A DNA stretch of 64,000 nt from Symbiodinium natans (GCA_905221605.1 CAJNDS010000184.1:7501-71500); one strand, 5' to 3'; numbered from the stretch's first letter, positions 21,217 to 32,609 are shown. The notes: generated from the sequence alone by a model not told the origin. Numbers and translations are program-made.

Positions 21217-21248
21217 GGAGAGAGGGAGAGAGGGAGAGAGGGAGAGAA
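21156..21248. repeat. GA microsatellite grading into GGGAGAGA units
   Basis: About 26 GA dinucleotides followed by several GGGAGAGA octamers. The open frames reading poly-RE or poly-SL across it are artefacts. Confidence 0.95.
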
Positions 21249-21274
21249 CAACAAAATCGGCCATCATAACTCCC

Positions 21275-22560
21275 ATCGTGAAGGCATTCCTTGCAAGCAA
21301 CAGCCGCAAGCAGGGCATCCAAGGCACGGTTCACAAACGCACTTGGGCGGCTTGAACAACACGAAGAATCCATCTCCACTGTAAACCACCCGTGGCTCCT
21401 GGTATGCGTCACAGCTCATTGCGGATCTCTTGTGTAGATTCAGATGTCACGACGTAGTCCTGCAGATTTTTCTGGGGGGGTCCGGTCAGGATCCGCCACA
21501 AGCAGACGTACTCTCTGTGCAAGGACTTCACGCATGTCAATGTAGTCAAGCATGCTTGTCAGAAGGGGTTTCCTGTGCATCCATAGCCGCTGCCACGACC
21601 GATTGGTCCTTAAACCGTGCACTGACCAATGCGACATTGGAATGGGGCAGTGGATAGACTAGCCAAGTATAACCTTTGACAAAGCTTGGAATGTTGCCGG
21701 CCTCCTTTGTTGTAGAGAGTTCAAGAACATTCGAGTGGGAATAAGGTCCTAAGGGTTGCTAAGGGCCAAGGGTTCGGTGCCGTGAAATTTAGCTGAGCCT
21801 AACCCTAACCTGCATAGCAAGTCCTAAAACAATGGCATACCAGCAGCGGCACCTGCATTCTGCAACGCGTACAAGACCCTCAAACCCCTCAGACGGTTGA
21901 CCACTGCAAGTCCAAGCTTCTGCGATGGCCTCATCGCCCCTCAGACAGTGGCAGTGAACAATGAAGCGAAGGCAAAGGTGCACGCTTGATGCAGAAGAGA
22001 AGCTTGCCCTCCACCATGTCCATGCCTCCAAGCAGGACTCAAGTGATCTCAAAACAACTTTTCCAGGCATCTGTCAGGGCTCTTATGAGATACAACGACG
22101 GGGGATGTGGCTAACTTCGCGAACCGTCTGACTGCAACCTCGCCTGACTAACCGCCGATGGGCATACCATCCACAGCACACACACTGCCCAAGGTGGCCC
22201 AGTGGCCCAGTGCCAAAGCTTATGTAAACATGTAAACATACCACCTTCGGCGTCTGAGTCCGGTGGCTCATCCCACTCGCTTTCCTGGTGCAAGTACGAC
22301 TCAGCATTCGTGATATTTTAGGCGTACTCCAAGCAAGTCCGGCGCCGCCTCAGAATCGAAGTCTATCTCTGGCTCTTCGACCATGTTTATGATCTGCGCT
22401 CCTGAGCTCATGGCAGCATGGACCGCCACAGCTTGGCAGTCTGCCCGCAACTGCTCACCTAACAACATCCTACAATCCAAGCAGCTAGTGCAGTCATCCA
22501 TGCGAAGTCGCGGCCAGACCAGCGTTCTGTTGTCATCGTACTGGCTTGCCTCACAGAACA
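21275..22560 (-). CDS. Candidate multi-exon gene, product not recognised
   Basis: Several minus-strand frames look like exons: 22301-22560 (QYDDNRTLVWPRLRMDDC, then a CTSCLDC cysteine motif and MVEEPEIDFDSEAAPDLLG), 22240-22300 in another frame (LHQESEWDEPPDSDAEGG), 21789-22070 (FIVHCHCLRGDEAIAEAW), 21440-21600 (LLTSMLDYIDMREVLAQRVR) and about 21285-21395 (SAFVNRALDALLAAVACKEC). The CxxC pairs and acidic tail are visible, but I do not recognise a family. Joining the exons into one gene is inference from strand and proximity. Confidence 0.35.
21798..21811. repeat. Short telomere-like CCTAACCCTAACCT
   Basis: Two copies of CCTAAC(C). Too short to be more than an interstitial trace; noted because other telomere-like heptamers occur at 18920-18995 and 41923-41977. 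Confidence 0.4.
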
Positions 22561-23773
22561 TGGAAGCGTTGGGTTCCCGATCTGGCTACGAGATGGCATC
22601 TCATGAAAAAGCTGTCATGGTGTGCTTGCCATCTCAGTCATGGCTATAGGCACAGCCATAGTCTGTCAGAGTGCACGCGGTGATTTTGGGAATGGCGCTG
22701 TAGGTAATCCTGTTCTTGCAGACCAGTCGGCAATGCTTGTGGGCCGTAAGGCCAAGGAGTCTTGGTTTCTTTTCAGGTACCCGCTTCATCCTCTTCCCAT
22801 GGGCCCCGTCTGATCATTTTTTGGGGCGGATTTGGGCATGGGATGGCCAAGGATTTTGCTGTAGGGTTACTGTGCTGTGCGGGGGCAGAAGGCAGGGCTT
22901 TGCGTCCGTGGGGATTGCATGGGATTGCCAGAATCCGCGTAACATTTCGTAGCCAAAGGCCCGCGAACAATTTCCGCTTCACCCTGGAAGGCCCCTGGAA
23001 GGTTGCCAACAAAATCGGGTGTCAAAGAACACCTAGGCGTGGATCCTCCAGAGCTGCGACTTGCCATAAGGCTCGCTGGGTCTGTGGACGATGCCCAAGC
23101 TCTTCGGAAGGTTTTCAAGCCCAGGAAGCCTCTTGAATTGAAGCTTTGGTGGTGGCGGGCGGAGGGGGGCGGATTTCAAAGCTCCATATCTCCCGACAAG
23201 GGCCGTCTCGACCTCCCATCACTTTTCAGAGCTGTTCCTTCAAGTCCATCAGGACGCTTGTAGGATAGAAGATGCATGTATATGCATGTATAGCATTCCT
23301 GCCTGAGGCCGGTTCGATACCAAAGCTACATGTTCCCAGAGCCGCCCAGGCGGCCGCGAAGCGCTAAAGCTATTCTGTCAATTCTGCTTGCTCGCCCAAG
23401 CTTCATCCGGATCCTCGGTGCTTTCGGCATCGGAATCAGGCTTTCCCACCTGACGATGCAGAATTCAACTGGCAAAGCCAAGAAGCGAATAACAACTGTC
23501 CCTCCATCCACCCTCGTGAAGTGACCAACTCTGTCGGAAGGTTTTCGGCGGAACTTGGGCGGCGAATTCGTTGCAGGCATGTCCAACGGGATTGTTCAGC
23601 TCGGGGTGGCAATGCTTGTCGCGCGCTGGGAATTACCCCATTTCAGGCTCAAGAAGTTCGGCACGTCTTTTCGAGGGTGCCCGAATCGTGAAAAATAATA
23701 GAAGACACTTTGCACTTTGGAAACATTGGGCTGACCCATGCACTGACTGCAAAGAACAAAGGAAGTCAATGGT
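22561..23773. other. Unassigned region
   Basis: Frames at 23326-23586 (minus, DGGTVVIRFLALPVEFCIVR) and 23330-23524 (plus) overlap on opposite strands and cannot be separated. No motif. Confidence 0.3.
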
Positions 23774-23823
23774 TGAGAGAGACAGACAGACAGACAGAGA
23801 GAGAGAGAGAGAGAGAGACAGAC
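23774..23823. repeat. GACA/GA microsatellite
   Basis: GAGAGAGACAGACAGACAGA then about ten GA units and GACAGAC: a compound simple repeat. Confidence 0.9.
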
Positions 23824-24680
23824 CCGGCTAATTCGACTCGTCCCTTCCTCCAAATCCTTCCCTACCCCCTACCCAACGTTGCCCACCCCCCTTTTAGCTC
23901 GGTTTTCGGGCTTTTCAAATGAGAACAGAGAATTCGTTTGGGAATTGGGTTCCTCGGGCTTGACTTATCGGCGTAATAAGCACACGCTGCCTGAGAGGAT
24001 GGGAGGGGGGGGCAGGGTGGGCGCTGACCATGGACCCTGGGGATCGGCTATGCACCTCTCAAAACAATTTTGGGATGTCTACGTGTGTACATTTATGGGC
24101 CAACCCTATATCCCAAAAGCCTAAACGCCTCTGCACGACGGGCCGGGCCGAAGCGGGTGATGCGCAGCATTTGCAGCAATCGGACAAGAGGGAGAGGAAG
24201 TGAGCCACGGAAGGTAAACAGGGAGTGACAGAGGTAAACATGAGGTTCTGCACATTCGCTCCCAGCACATGCTTACATTTTTTGTCATGGACTGGCATAG
24301 TCGCATGTCATATTTGATACGCATTCGAGATCCACAATTGCTAGTCCGTATGCTTATTGAGGCCCTGATTCAGAAACACAGGCACCTTGAAAGGTGCCAT
24401 CAACGATTTGTGTATTGCCTGCAAGCTTTTCTACACGAAGTCCCGTGAGTGTAGGGCTAGTTCCTGCGCAGGCTTTGGGGCCTGCTATCGGTCAGAACCC
24501 CCCGAAAGAAACATTTGCCTCTGCCAGCTGTGCAAGCTGGTCGCGTCGGACTTCGACTTCCTGGGCTATCAGACATCAGGGCTCACCGTCATGGCAGATA
24601 CACTGCACTGTTCCGCCGAGACATGGCAGCTAAGCTACCCAGGCAGCAGCGATGTCGAGCACCTGCACAACAAAGACTGA

Positions 24681-25375
24681 TTACAGAGTGGCACAGGAAC
24701 CCCTGCTCTCTTGGCGCACCAGGAATTCCATCTGCATCCGGGCCACTCGATGCTTCAGCCCGTCGTCCATTTCGGCACAGTCTGCAGAATCACCAACCAT
24801 GAGGTGCTGTGTTATTGAAACTGAAGCTGTTATTGAGCAAAGTGTGAGCTTGCCCCTGCGCGTTGTCTTGCACATGTGAGGCTTTCCGGTACTCGTCGAC
24901 AGTACAATGACAAGGCATAGCCCAGAAGGAACTCAAGGCAGTACCTAAGCTTCTAATTACTTGACCCGCCCCACTGAGTCAATGATTCGCCCCGTCTGAA
25001 GTTCGCATTGGACTCCGGGCGACTTCAGCACGGGAGCGACTCTCATGTGCCAGCCTTCTGGACCTGCCCGCTGCATACTCGCATTTCTTGGGCAGGATAG
25101 CCTCGGATCTCCCGACAATTTTCGAAGTCAAGCAATCGAATCTAGCACGACTCGCCCAGAAAGGTGTGGCCTGCATCAGGATGTCAGTGGCTTCCACACA
25201 CAGGGACAAAGGCACATGTGGAGTCATGTGGGGTTTGGCTGCTTACGGTTTCGGCACCGGGGGGCCAGAGAGCGGCGCTGCTGAGGTTCCCTGCGCCATC
25301 CGCCAGTGCATCCACCGGCTCCTGGTGCTCCGCTTGGTGCTCCGAGAGGGGCCTCAAAAGACTTCAAAGAGAAAG

Positions 25376-25417
<42 letters not shown>

Positions 25418-25740
25418 AGAAAGAGAAAGAGAGCGAGAGAGAGAGAGTGAGTGGGAGGGGGGATTTTCCGTCGATCATCATGGGAGCACTTAATTTGCAA
25501 GCGTCTGGGCACTTCATTCACTCATACTTCGTAGCAATGCCCTGGGCAAAAGCGAGCTGACTCTCAGTCTTTGGCACAACTTTGCTCCGGCTCACCATGA
25601 AGCAATTCTGCACATCCTGAAACATAATCGGCTTTGTCAGTGAAAACAGCCGTAAGAAGACGTGGCCTAGTGGGCCTTGTGGGTCCAGCCAGGGAATCTT
25701 TGCAAGGCGCACAACAAAGCAACATGTTGTCACAAAAGCT
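24681..25740 (-). CDS. Candidate exons, product not recognised
   Basis: Three minus-strand segments read like protein. 25518-25740: KIPWLDPQGPLGHVFLRLFS and VSRSKVVPKTESQLAFAQGI. 24985-25200: ATDILMQATPFWASRARFDC and KIVGRSEAILPKKCEYAAGR. 24681-24840: QHLMVGDSADCAEMDDGLKH and RVARMQMEFLVRQESRGS. A GA microsatellite (25379-25449) lies in what would be an intron. No family is recognised and the joining is inference. Confidence 0.3.
25379..25449. repeat. GA microsatellite
   Basis: About 70 bases of GA with GGGA, AAGA and GCGA interruptions. Confidence 0.92.
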
Positions 25741-25799
25741 AGATACGCACATCTCCTGCTGCATTGTCTCAATGTTCTCTTCGGAAGAGCGGCCTCAGT

Positions 25800-27655
25800 T
25801 ACTTCAGATTAGCTGGCTGGGTGGGCAAACACTTAGAGCAAAGAGTGACAAAACTCCGAGCCGAGCGTCCCCTGCTCACTCGAGTGACACTTGGAGCTCT
25901 TCCAAAGGCCGAGGTCCCGCAGCGGAGCGGCAGAACCTTCCATGACTCCTCCCGATCCGAATTCGGCAAATCGTAGAAAGCAGAAGAAAAAAAAGGTAGC
26001 GAAAACAGAGAAGGATAACAAAAACAAGACTGTGGGAGGCGAGCAAGCACCAGGGTGAAGGGCGAGCCACTGGAGGTCTGCGCTTGAGATGCCGCAGAGG
26101 TTTCGTGTCGGAGATGGAGTACCTCTCGGCCTGCACAGTAAGCGGCATATTGGGAGCACCAGGCGCACTTATGACTACATGTCTTCGATTCGACAATACA
26201 TTGATCAGGACGTGCGCCCGTTTATGGGCGACAAGGCTGATAAGAACATGCGACATCATGCCACTCTGTGGTCCCGGTATGGAAGATATTCATTTCGCGC
26301 TACACCAGGATGATTCACAGAACTTCGACTTGATGTCTGCACAGTCAACAGGCCGTGACAAACGCGAACCCAATAGGCGCAATAGTAAAACAGGAGAAGT
26401 AAGGTTAAACACCAGAAGCGAAGCCCGAAACCGCCCCCGAAGCAGTGGACATCTTCGATTCCCCCAACTGTATGCGCCGTCCTAGCCTCATGAAGGAGTA
26501 CGGCAACCCTACAACAACCCTATGTTGGGCTTGGGTTATGGCACGACATGGCACGAAGGATATTGACCGGTTCACAAGGTAAAGATCACGTGGCGAAGAA
26601 GTCCAAGGGTTCAAGCCTTGTCTTGCCGATGGAACCTTTGCATCGGCACCTCAAACAATTTCCCATGTGAGAATCAGAGTGACCACCATCTCCACAATCT
26701 CCATCTCTTTTCTCTTCTTGACTCTTCCTCTGACCCCTCTGGGGGTGCGACCTCTGCAGCCTCTTGCGCCGTAAAATGTGGGAGGTGCACCTCACAGTTG
26801 TTACGAACAAAGGGGTGCCTTCTGTCTATAGGGTTCTAAGCAGACAGTAGTACCCGCAGAAGACAATAGTAGGCAGGTGGCGCTCAAGGCTCGCAACGAC
26901 TCAGGTTGACTGATATCAGGCAAGGCGCGCGCAGGCCCAAAGAACAGGACCTGAAACAACCAGTTTTTCCGGCGAGACTCGGGCCTAACGGGGCATACTG
27001 TAGTTGCAGATGTCTGACGAAAATCGCCACCCTTCTTTCCCTGAAACTTTTTCCGGACCTGAGACTGACCTGAAAACCATGTCCTGGCACACGCCACAAC
27101 AGGAATCGAAACATCACTCGACAAAAGCCGTATTTGCAACATGTGCGCTATTCATTGCTTAGCACAAGCGAAGAAGTGGACAAGGTTCCAGGTTTCTAAG
27201 TCGCATAAAGCATCGGCACATCTTCAACATCCTGCCCTCACAAGCGTTCCCGAACGGCGCACGTGACACGGCCCTTTTCAGGGCATCTCCAAACCAAGAT
27301 ACGCCCGCCGACAGTTGTCTGTGACCTTCACCATGAATGTTTATGTTCGATGAAATCTCATGTGCCACTCTCAGCCATGTACTACGTGGTGGCCTAGGAA
27401 TGTTACGTGTTCTTGTCTTGACAAGTTACTCTGCAGATGGACCGGCGCTCGTTGTCCCAGACCTCCAGGAGCGCTTTCGGATCTTCCACCCTGACCAGGG
27501 GGAGCAACACATAGCACAACCATATTAAACCTACGACCCAGCAGTCTAAATTGCCACCCCAACATGAAGATGCCAAGAAGCTTGTTGCGCTCCAGCCGCA
27601 GCCAAAGCGGCGGTAGCCCCTGAAGGCTAACAAAGGTCAACACACCCTGTACGAG
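25800..27655. other. Unassigned region
   Basis: Open frames on both strands overlap (for example 26084-26485 plus and 25876-26259 minus) without motifs. No repeats or RNA genes recognised. Confidence 0.3.
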
Positions 27656-27659
27656 TGAA

Positions 27660-28245
27660 GGCTGAGTCAGAAAAACGCGGGCAGTAAACCGGAAAGCTCC
27701 AATCAGAAAACGCGAAAACGAGCCCGGCACATTCAGAAAACGCAAAGGCCTGAGTCGGAAAAAACACGGGGTTCCGAGTCAGAAAAGCCCATAAACGAAA
27801 ATTACCGCAAACACACACCGACACCAAAGGAGGCTGTCCAACATTCGCATCTGTCAGAAAAGTGCTACCAGAAAGCGAATGCAAAAACGCCACAAGCTTA
27901 ACTAGAATCCGATGTGCAACAACATGTCCGGTGTCATGAGGTTTTTCATCGATGAGGCTTTCGTTTTATGGAGCAAGCGTGCATGTTTGCTGATTCTTTG
28001 CCATGTGAGACTGACGCCTTGGAATACGGAAAGAACGTGAAGCGTCAAGAAGTTTACCATGTTTTGCAGATGAGGATTTGGTTTTCCTGAATCTCTCTCT
28101 CTCTGCCGCTGCATCCCAATGGTCTTCCTGAATGCGCCTGTCCGTTTTCGGACTGGGGCGCTGCCGTTTTCTGACTCAGCAGTGCGGTTTTTCTGAGAAA
28201 GTTTGACGTAATGACGCCGGCGTTTTCCAACTGGCGCCACTCCCA
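27660..28245. repeat. Clusters of GTCAGAAAACGCGG motif in opposite orientation
   Basis: Plus-orientation copies: GAGTCAGAAAAACGCGG near 27663, ATCAGAAAACGCG near 27703, TTCAGAAAACGC near 27731, GAGTCGGAAAAAACACGGGG near 27752, GAGTCAGAAAAGCCC near 27776, TGTCAGAAAAGTGC near 27852. Reverse-complement copies: TGTCCGTTTTCGGACTGGGG near 28138, GCCGTTTTCTGACTC near 28162, GCGGTTTTTCTGAG near 28182, GGCGTTTTCCAAC near 28217. The two clusters flank about 230 bases containing CTCTCTCTCTCT. This forms a loose inverted repeat about 0.6 kb across. Confidence 0.7.
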
Positions 28246-28928
28246 CCCTGTACATCCTCGGCCTGCAGTTTCTCAGCCGACAGAGCCGCATCGACAATGG
28301 CCTGAAGGCAACTACGGCAAACATCGCTGAGTTCGTTGAGTGCGACTGCGCAAATGTGCGCAGTGGGACACCGACATGCCAAGCAGTCAACATGGCTTGT
28401 CAAGCTTTGCACCTTCGCTCCCCGCGATGTGAACCAGTTGTGGGAGAGATGCCTTTGCTCGACACGAACCATGAACAAATGATCACATTTGCGGCTGGAG
28501 ATCACAGCGGACTCAAACTCTAATTGCTTGCAAGACATTGACATCCGATGCAGCCAAGACGCATTTCTATCAGTCCCGGACTCTTGTGACCTCACTTGGG
28601 TTGGTGTCACAAAAGGGCCACCAAAGCCATAAGCCATGCGAAAGCATCTAAGAAAACCTACGAGCCCACAACAACAGCCGACTGGAAGAACGGTACGGAC
28701 TTGTTGTTCAGGTAGGCCGGGGGGCCGGGGGGGTCCTGGCAGTTTCGAGATTGGCAGTCGGCTGACTGGCACAGCCGACAAGAGTCCGGAGCTAGGAGTG
28801 ACCCTTCCCTCAGCGCTGAAGGCCCTTGCCAGGAGACGGGCAGTTTCCCAGAAGGCCGGCCAAAACAAGCGGCCATGGAATGACAGCATAGTTTGGCCAT
28901 GTCTTCGCAGGTCGCTCAAGAGGATCAT
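28246..28928 (-). CDS. Candidate exon in a 250-codon open frame, not recognised
   Basis: Minus frame open from 28928 through 28176. The part 28250-28540 reads KQLEFESAVISSRKCDHLFM, HLSHNWFTSRGAKVQSLTSH and VDCLACRCPTAHICAVALNE, then LSDVCRSCLQAIVDAALSAE. Regular CxxC spacing (CLAC, CRSC) suggests a metal-binding or disulfide-rich segment. The N-terminal third is proline-rich and less convincing. No family recognised. Confidence 0.35.
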
Positions 28929-29093
28929 CGAGGGCCTCGAGCCTCGCCTCGCTGCTCTCTAGCAGATCTTGTCAAGGCGACACATGGCGACACAGGTCCA
29001 CGGGGCCGAGCAGGAGAACGAAGGCAGATGCGCCGGCTGAACGCAAGAAAGCCCGTCCCACTTTGTACTTGACATGTAAATACATGTAGTGTA

Positions 29094-29780
29094 ATGACGC
29101 GTGTTTCAAGTGTTCCGCATCGAGGTGCAAAGCGCCGTCAAGGAGACCGCCGCATCATCTGCCAGCGCATTTTTGTACAGCTTCACCTGAGGGCTCCCGC
29201 GAGTCACATGATGGCGCACACCTCTCATGTGCAAGCACTAAACTCACTGGACCGCCGCAAGAAAGGACAACGCAGAAATACATTTTCTAGCCGCAGCTTT
29301 GTAGCCGAGGTGCAACTCGCAAACTCCTCGAAGCAGGGCGGGTCTACGCTAGCAGCAGCAACGATCTACCATGAACAGTTATTGCGTGTCTCCCACTTTG
29401 CTACGTCTCTATACTAGATGCCAGCTTGCAATGATTGCAGAACCCTGCTTCAACATTGCAAATCAAGCGACTTAAAGGAGCAGGCTGCCAGCAAGCATTC
29501 CAAGCCCGCAGCGGTAAGGCGACTCCTCAAACACGTCTCGCGAAACATGCTTCATGAGAGGTTCGTGATCGTTCACCACAGATGAAAAAGTTCAAAACCA
29601 CAACGACAACAATCATGAGAATCACAATTGCAACTACAACAAAATCACAAGCATGCTTACAATTACACACTTACACCAGCGAAGACCCCAAACAGTTAAG
29701 AGTGGCATGGCGCGACCTATGCACCATCAATAGTTGTTGGAGGTCGGGCAAGCACGACCAACATCCACGTGAGAGGTGCA
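29094..29780. other. Unassigned region
   Basis: A plus frame at 29094-29417 has no motif. An A- and C-rich run (AACCACAACGACAACAATC) lies at 29595-29650. Nothing further supported. Confidence 0.3.
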
Positions 29781-29947
29781 TGTTGGGCCCGTTCCTACTT
29801 CTCAGGGTCGCGAAACAACGAAGACCCTACTGCTTGTGAGAGAGTATAAGGCCGAGCCAGAAAGCAAGCGGGAGCTGTACAAGGGCAACGGCCGGGATGC
29901 ACGGAGGATGCTGCTGTGGCTTGACTGACCCGGGCGGAGGCCGAAAA

Positions 29948-30130
29948 GATGTTGGGCCAACATCCCCGCTTCAGGGCTGGGTGTTGAGCTAACATGCACG
30001 AATGAGCGGTGGACAATGCGGGACAGCATCCATGCTTGAGGGGTGGATGTTGGGTCAACATCCATCTTCCGGGCTGGATGTTGGGCGGGCCACCATCCAC
30101 GCCTGAGGGGGTTGATGTTGGGCCAAAACC
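29948..30130. repeat. Palindromic minisatellite GATGTTGGGCCAACATC
   Basis: A near-perfect 17-bp palindrome at 29948-29964 recurs with changes at about 29980-29998, 30045-30063, 30076-30098 and 30114-30128. The copies are separated by variants of CGCTTCAGGGCTGG. Outlying half-copies lie at 29759-29790. Each copy can fold into a stem; the spacers are conserved as well, so the repeating unit is palindrome plus spacer, roughly 30-50 bp. Confidence 0.8.
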
Positions 30131-30427
30131 CAACCCTTCTAAGTTGAGAGTCCATCAAGAGAAATGCCAATCGACTTGCCAGCTAAACTTTTATATGGCG
30201 GAACTCTGTTTGTCCGAATAGATGCTGCCTTAGCGATTTCCTGTTGAACTGCTTGATTTCTGCTGTTGTGGCCCGCGGCCTTCTGCTTTTCACGTCTGTT
30301 GATTCTGTCCCATTCCTCTCTTGTCAAATATTTCTCGTTCTTGGTATCCGCTTCTTTCGCCGCTGTGGAGTGCAGGGTTTGTCAAGGGGGTGGGGCTGAG
30401 GGTAACATTTACAGTGCCTCGTGACTG

Positions 30428-31360
30428 GTGCTACGTGCTGGCCTTCAGTCAGGACCATGGCTGGAATGTGTCCGTTTAGGTGGGTTCAAGCTGCTTTTCC
30501 GAATCAATGGCGTGGCCATGCTGCCCTTTTCGGACAGGTATTTATACGGATACTTCGCCGCAGGATTCGGTCACAGCTACTATCCCCGGAGACTGCACTT
30601 CAAGGGCCCTGGGATTCGAAGCTCTGCGGGAGTTTTTTCTGGGTGGGCACTGAAGGGATACTTGGCGGGATTCTGTAACAGATTCCGCTCCAGGCAGCTC
30701 TGCGGGTGGGCACTCTGGGGTACGGCGAGCACTCAAGATACTCAGCTACTCAGGTGGGCGCTCCTGGGATATGCGGCGGGGCTTCGAGCGTCTCTGTGGG
30801 TGGGTACGCTCTCCACACTCCTCTCTGCGGTCTTCTTGCGCGGACAAACAAACAAAAACCAACAAACAGACAAACAAATAACCACAAAAAACATATTGAA
30901 GCAACTTTGCGCCCTTGATCCATGCCACCTGGAGAAATCCAAGGATTTCAAACCTTCGTGTATGTCGTTCTTGGCCTTGGCTGCCGACAACATTTTCGGA
31001 GCGCCACAAATCTCCACAGGCACACGACAACTCCAAGACACGAGCATGAACATGTACAAAATCCGGTCAAGGCACCACGATAGTAGGCAAGTCCTCATCC
31101 CGCACACCGCGCCTTGCCTGAGAAAGACAATCCAACAGAGGATACTGATTGGCGCAAAGAGTTCTCAATACAATGTACGCGACCTTTCAAGACAACCAGC
31201 TTGCAACCTGTCTCGCAATGAAGAACAAAGTGCGAAATCCCGTCTGCTCGCGACTTGTGCAGGTGCCATCACCTGCATGGACGCGTGGCAGATGCAGGCA
31301 AATCATGATGGCAAGGGTTCGGTTCACATGGGGTCTGCACCAGCGGCCTGCGAGCGCTGA
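30428..31360 (+). CDS. Candidate 310-codon ORF with short internal repeats
   Basis: The second-longest uninterrupted frame outside the satellite. Its first half holds a degenerate repeat of the form xWALxGYxAG: GWALKGYLAGF (about 30641-30673), GWALWGTAST (about 30708-30737), RWALLGYAAGL (about 30756-30788), preceded by YGYFAAGF. At DNA level these are imperfect repeats of GGGTGGGCACTCTGGGGTAC, about 45-65 bp apart. An A/C-rich run encodes the polar stretch GQTNKNQQTDKQITTK. The second half has no motif, and the minus strand is open over the same place. It may be coding or a decayed minisatellite. No family recognised. Confidence 0.3.
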   Translation: MLRAGLQSGPWLECVRLGGFKLLFRINGVAMLPFSDRYLYGYFAAGFGHSYYPRRLHFKGPGIRSSAGVFSGWALKGYLAGFCNRFRSRQLCGWALWGTASTQDTQLLRWALLGYAAGLRASLWVGTLSTLLSAVFLRGQTNKNQQTDKQITTKNILKQLCALDPCHLEKSKDFKPSCMSFLALAADNIFGAPQISTGTRQLQDTSMNMYKIRSRHHDSRQVLIPHTAPCLRKTIQQRILIGAKSSQYNVRDLSRQPACNLSRNEEQSAKSRLLATCAGAITCMDAWQMQANHDGKGSVHMGSAPAACER

Positions 31361-31479
31361 GACACGCCTCCATTTTGACCCAACTACTGAGCAATAGAGC
31401 CAATGTGCCAAGCATACAAGCTATCTTGGCATGCAACATCGATGGCTAGCACTTCCATGGCACAGACCTCATTCCAATG

Positions 31480-31830
31480 TCGAAATTATTTCCTTCAAAT
31501 ACAATGGTTAACGTAATGAGCTCCTTCTTTCTTGGGGCACGCCATATTCTCTCTCCCCGTCTCTCAGTCATCCAAGAATTACTTTTTTAGCAAATAAACC
31601 GGGTAATGCGATTGAAAGGTAGGTCTCCTATATGCGTAAAGAGAGAAATTACTCAAGTCTGAAACCCAATATGTGTAGGACATGTCGCTTAAAACCCGAT
31701 GATAAGATGAATAAAATAGCGAAGTATACTCTTCATCTGCAATTCTTTCGTCGATATTCTTTCGTCGATATAAAAGGACGGAGTTCTCAGACTCGGGGTT
31801 TCGCAAGGGATAGTATTCCAGAATGAATGA
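31480..31830. other. AT-rich island with direct repeat
   Basis: Richer in A and T than its flanks, with CGATATTCTTTCGTCGATAT formed by two direct copies of ATTCTTTCGTCGATA (about 31741 and 31756). Resembles the island at 11205-11708 in composition, but I see no clear shared sequence. Confidence 0.5.
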
Positions 31831-32240
31831 CTTTCGATGTGAGATTTCGAGGATTTCGTTTGCCGCGAATTTCCTGGGTCAAACAATCGAACGACAATTG
31901 TTGACACCAATGAATCCAAAGCTGGCCTTTTTGTCTGGAGTTTGCCGGAAGGCCACATTTCGACTTCATCTACATGTACATTGACTGGGTAGCCTTTCGG
32001 CCATGTGCACAGTCTCAGCTGAAACAAGGCGCGAGGAGCGTGCATGATCTAAACCGCTGCCTCACTGAAACAGAAGCCCGAAAGTCAGATGTTTCGGCGC
32101 GGAAGTCCTGGATTCGGATATCCTGCTGAGGTCTTCGCGTGGTCTTGCTCTACGGCATGTTCTTTCAATGTGGTGCAGGTCGTGCCTGCCGTTGTGCAAC
32201 ATGGTTGCCATGATCTGGATCCTGATCAGCAATTTGCCGC

Positions 32241-32609
32241 ATGTTCAACGAACACATCCCTGTTCATGGGCTGTCAGCACACCGCAACCCACAGTACAAC
32301 TACATTCAAGCGTTGTGTGCGTGGCAGGGTCAGCCGTCAAAAATCTTGCCAGAAAAGAATTACTACCTGTTGGAGGCGCTGAACGAGCAGCCTGCGTATT
32401 GTGGATGTGCAGGGGCATTGACGGCATTGACTTGGGTCCGAAGTGGCACCTTTCAAGTTGCAAGTTCTACATTCTACAGGGATGGCATGCCCATCATGAA
32501 CGTGAATGAAGATACTAAGCTGCAGAAAGCCTCCATTAACGACTCTATGCCACTACGCAAATGCGCAACGCATTTTGAATGTATTGAGTCTCAGTGTAGG
32601 TCCGAATGA
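32241..32609 (+). CDS. Candidate exon, product not recognised
   Basis: A 122-codon plus frame reading NPQYNYIQALCAWQGQPSKI, LPEKNYYLLEALNEQPAYCG and ALTWVRSGTFQVASSTFYRD. The aromatic-rich, well-mixed sequence is protein-like. A further plus-strand exon follows at 32713. The overlapping frame 32168-32509 is less convincing. No domain recognised. Confidence 0.4.
   Translation: MFNEHIPVHGLSAHRNPQYNYIQALCAWQGQPSKILPEKNYYLLEALNEQPAYCGCAGALTALTWVRSGTFQVASSTFYRDGMPIMNVNEDTKLQKASINDSMPLRKCATHFECIESQCRSE

Noticed and set aside
21127..21412. Frames reading poly-Arg/Glu or poly-Ser/Leu
   Set aside because: Translation of the GA microsatellite; the same holds at 25379-25449 and 47125-47190.
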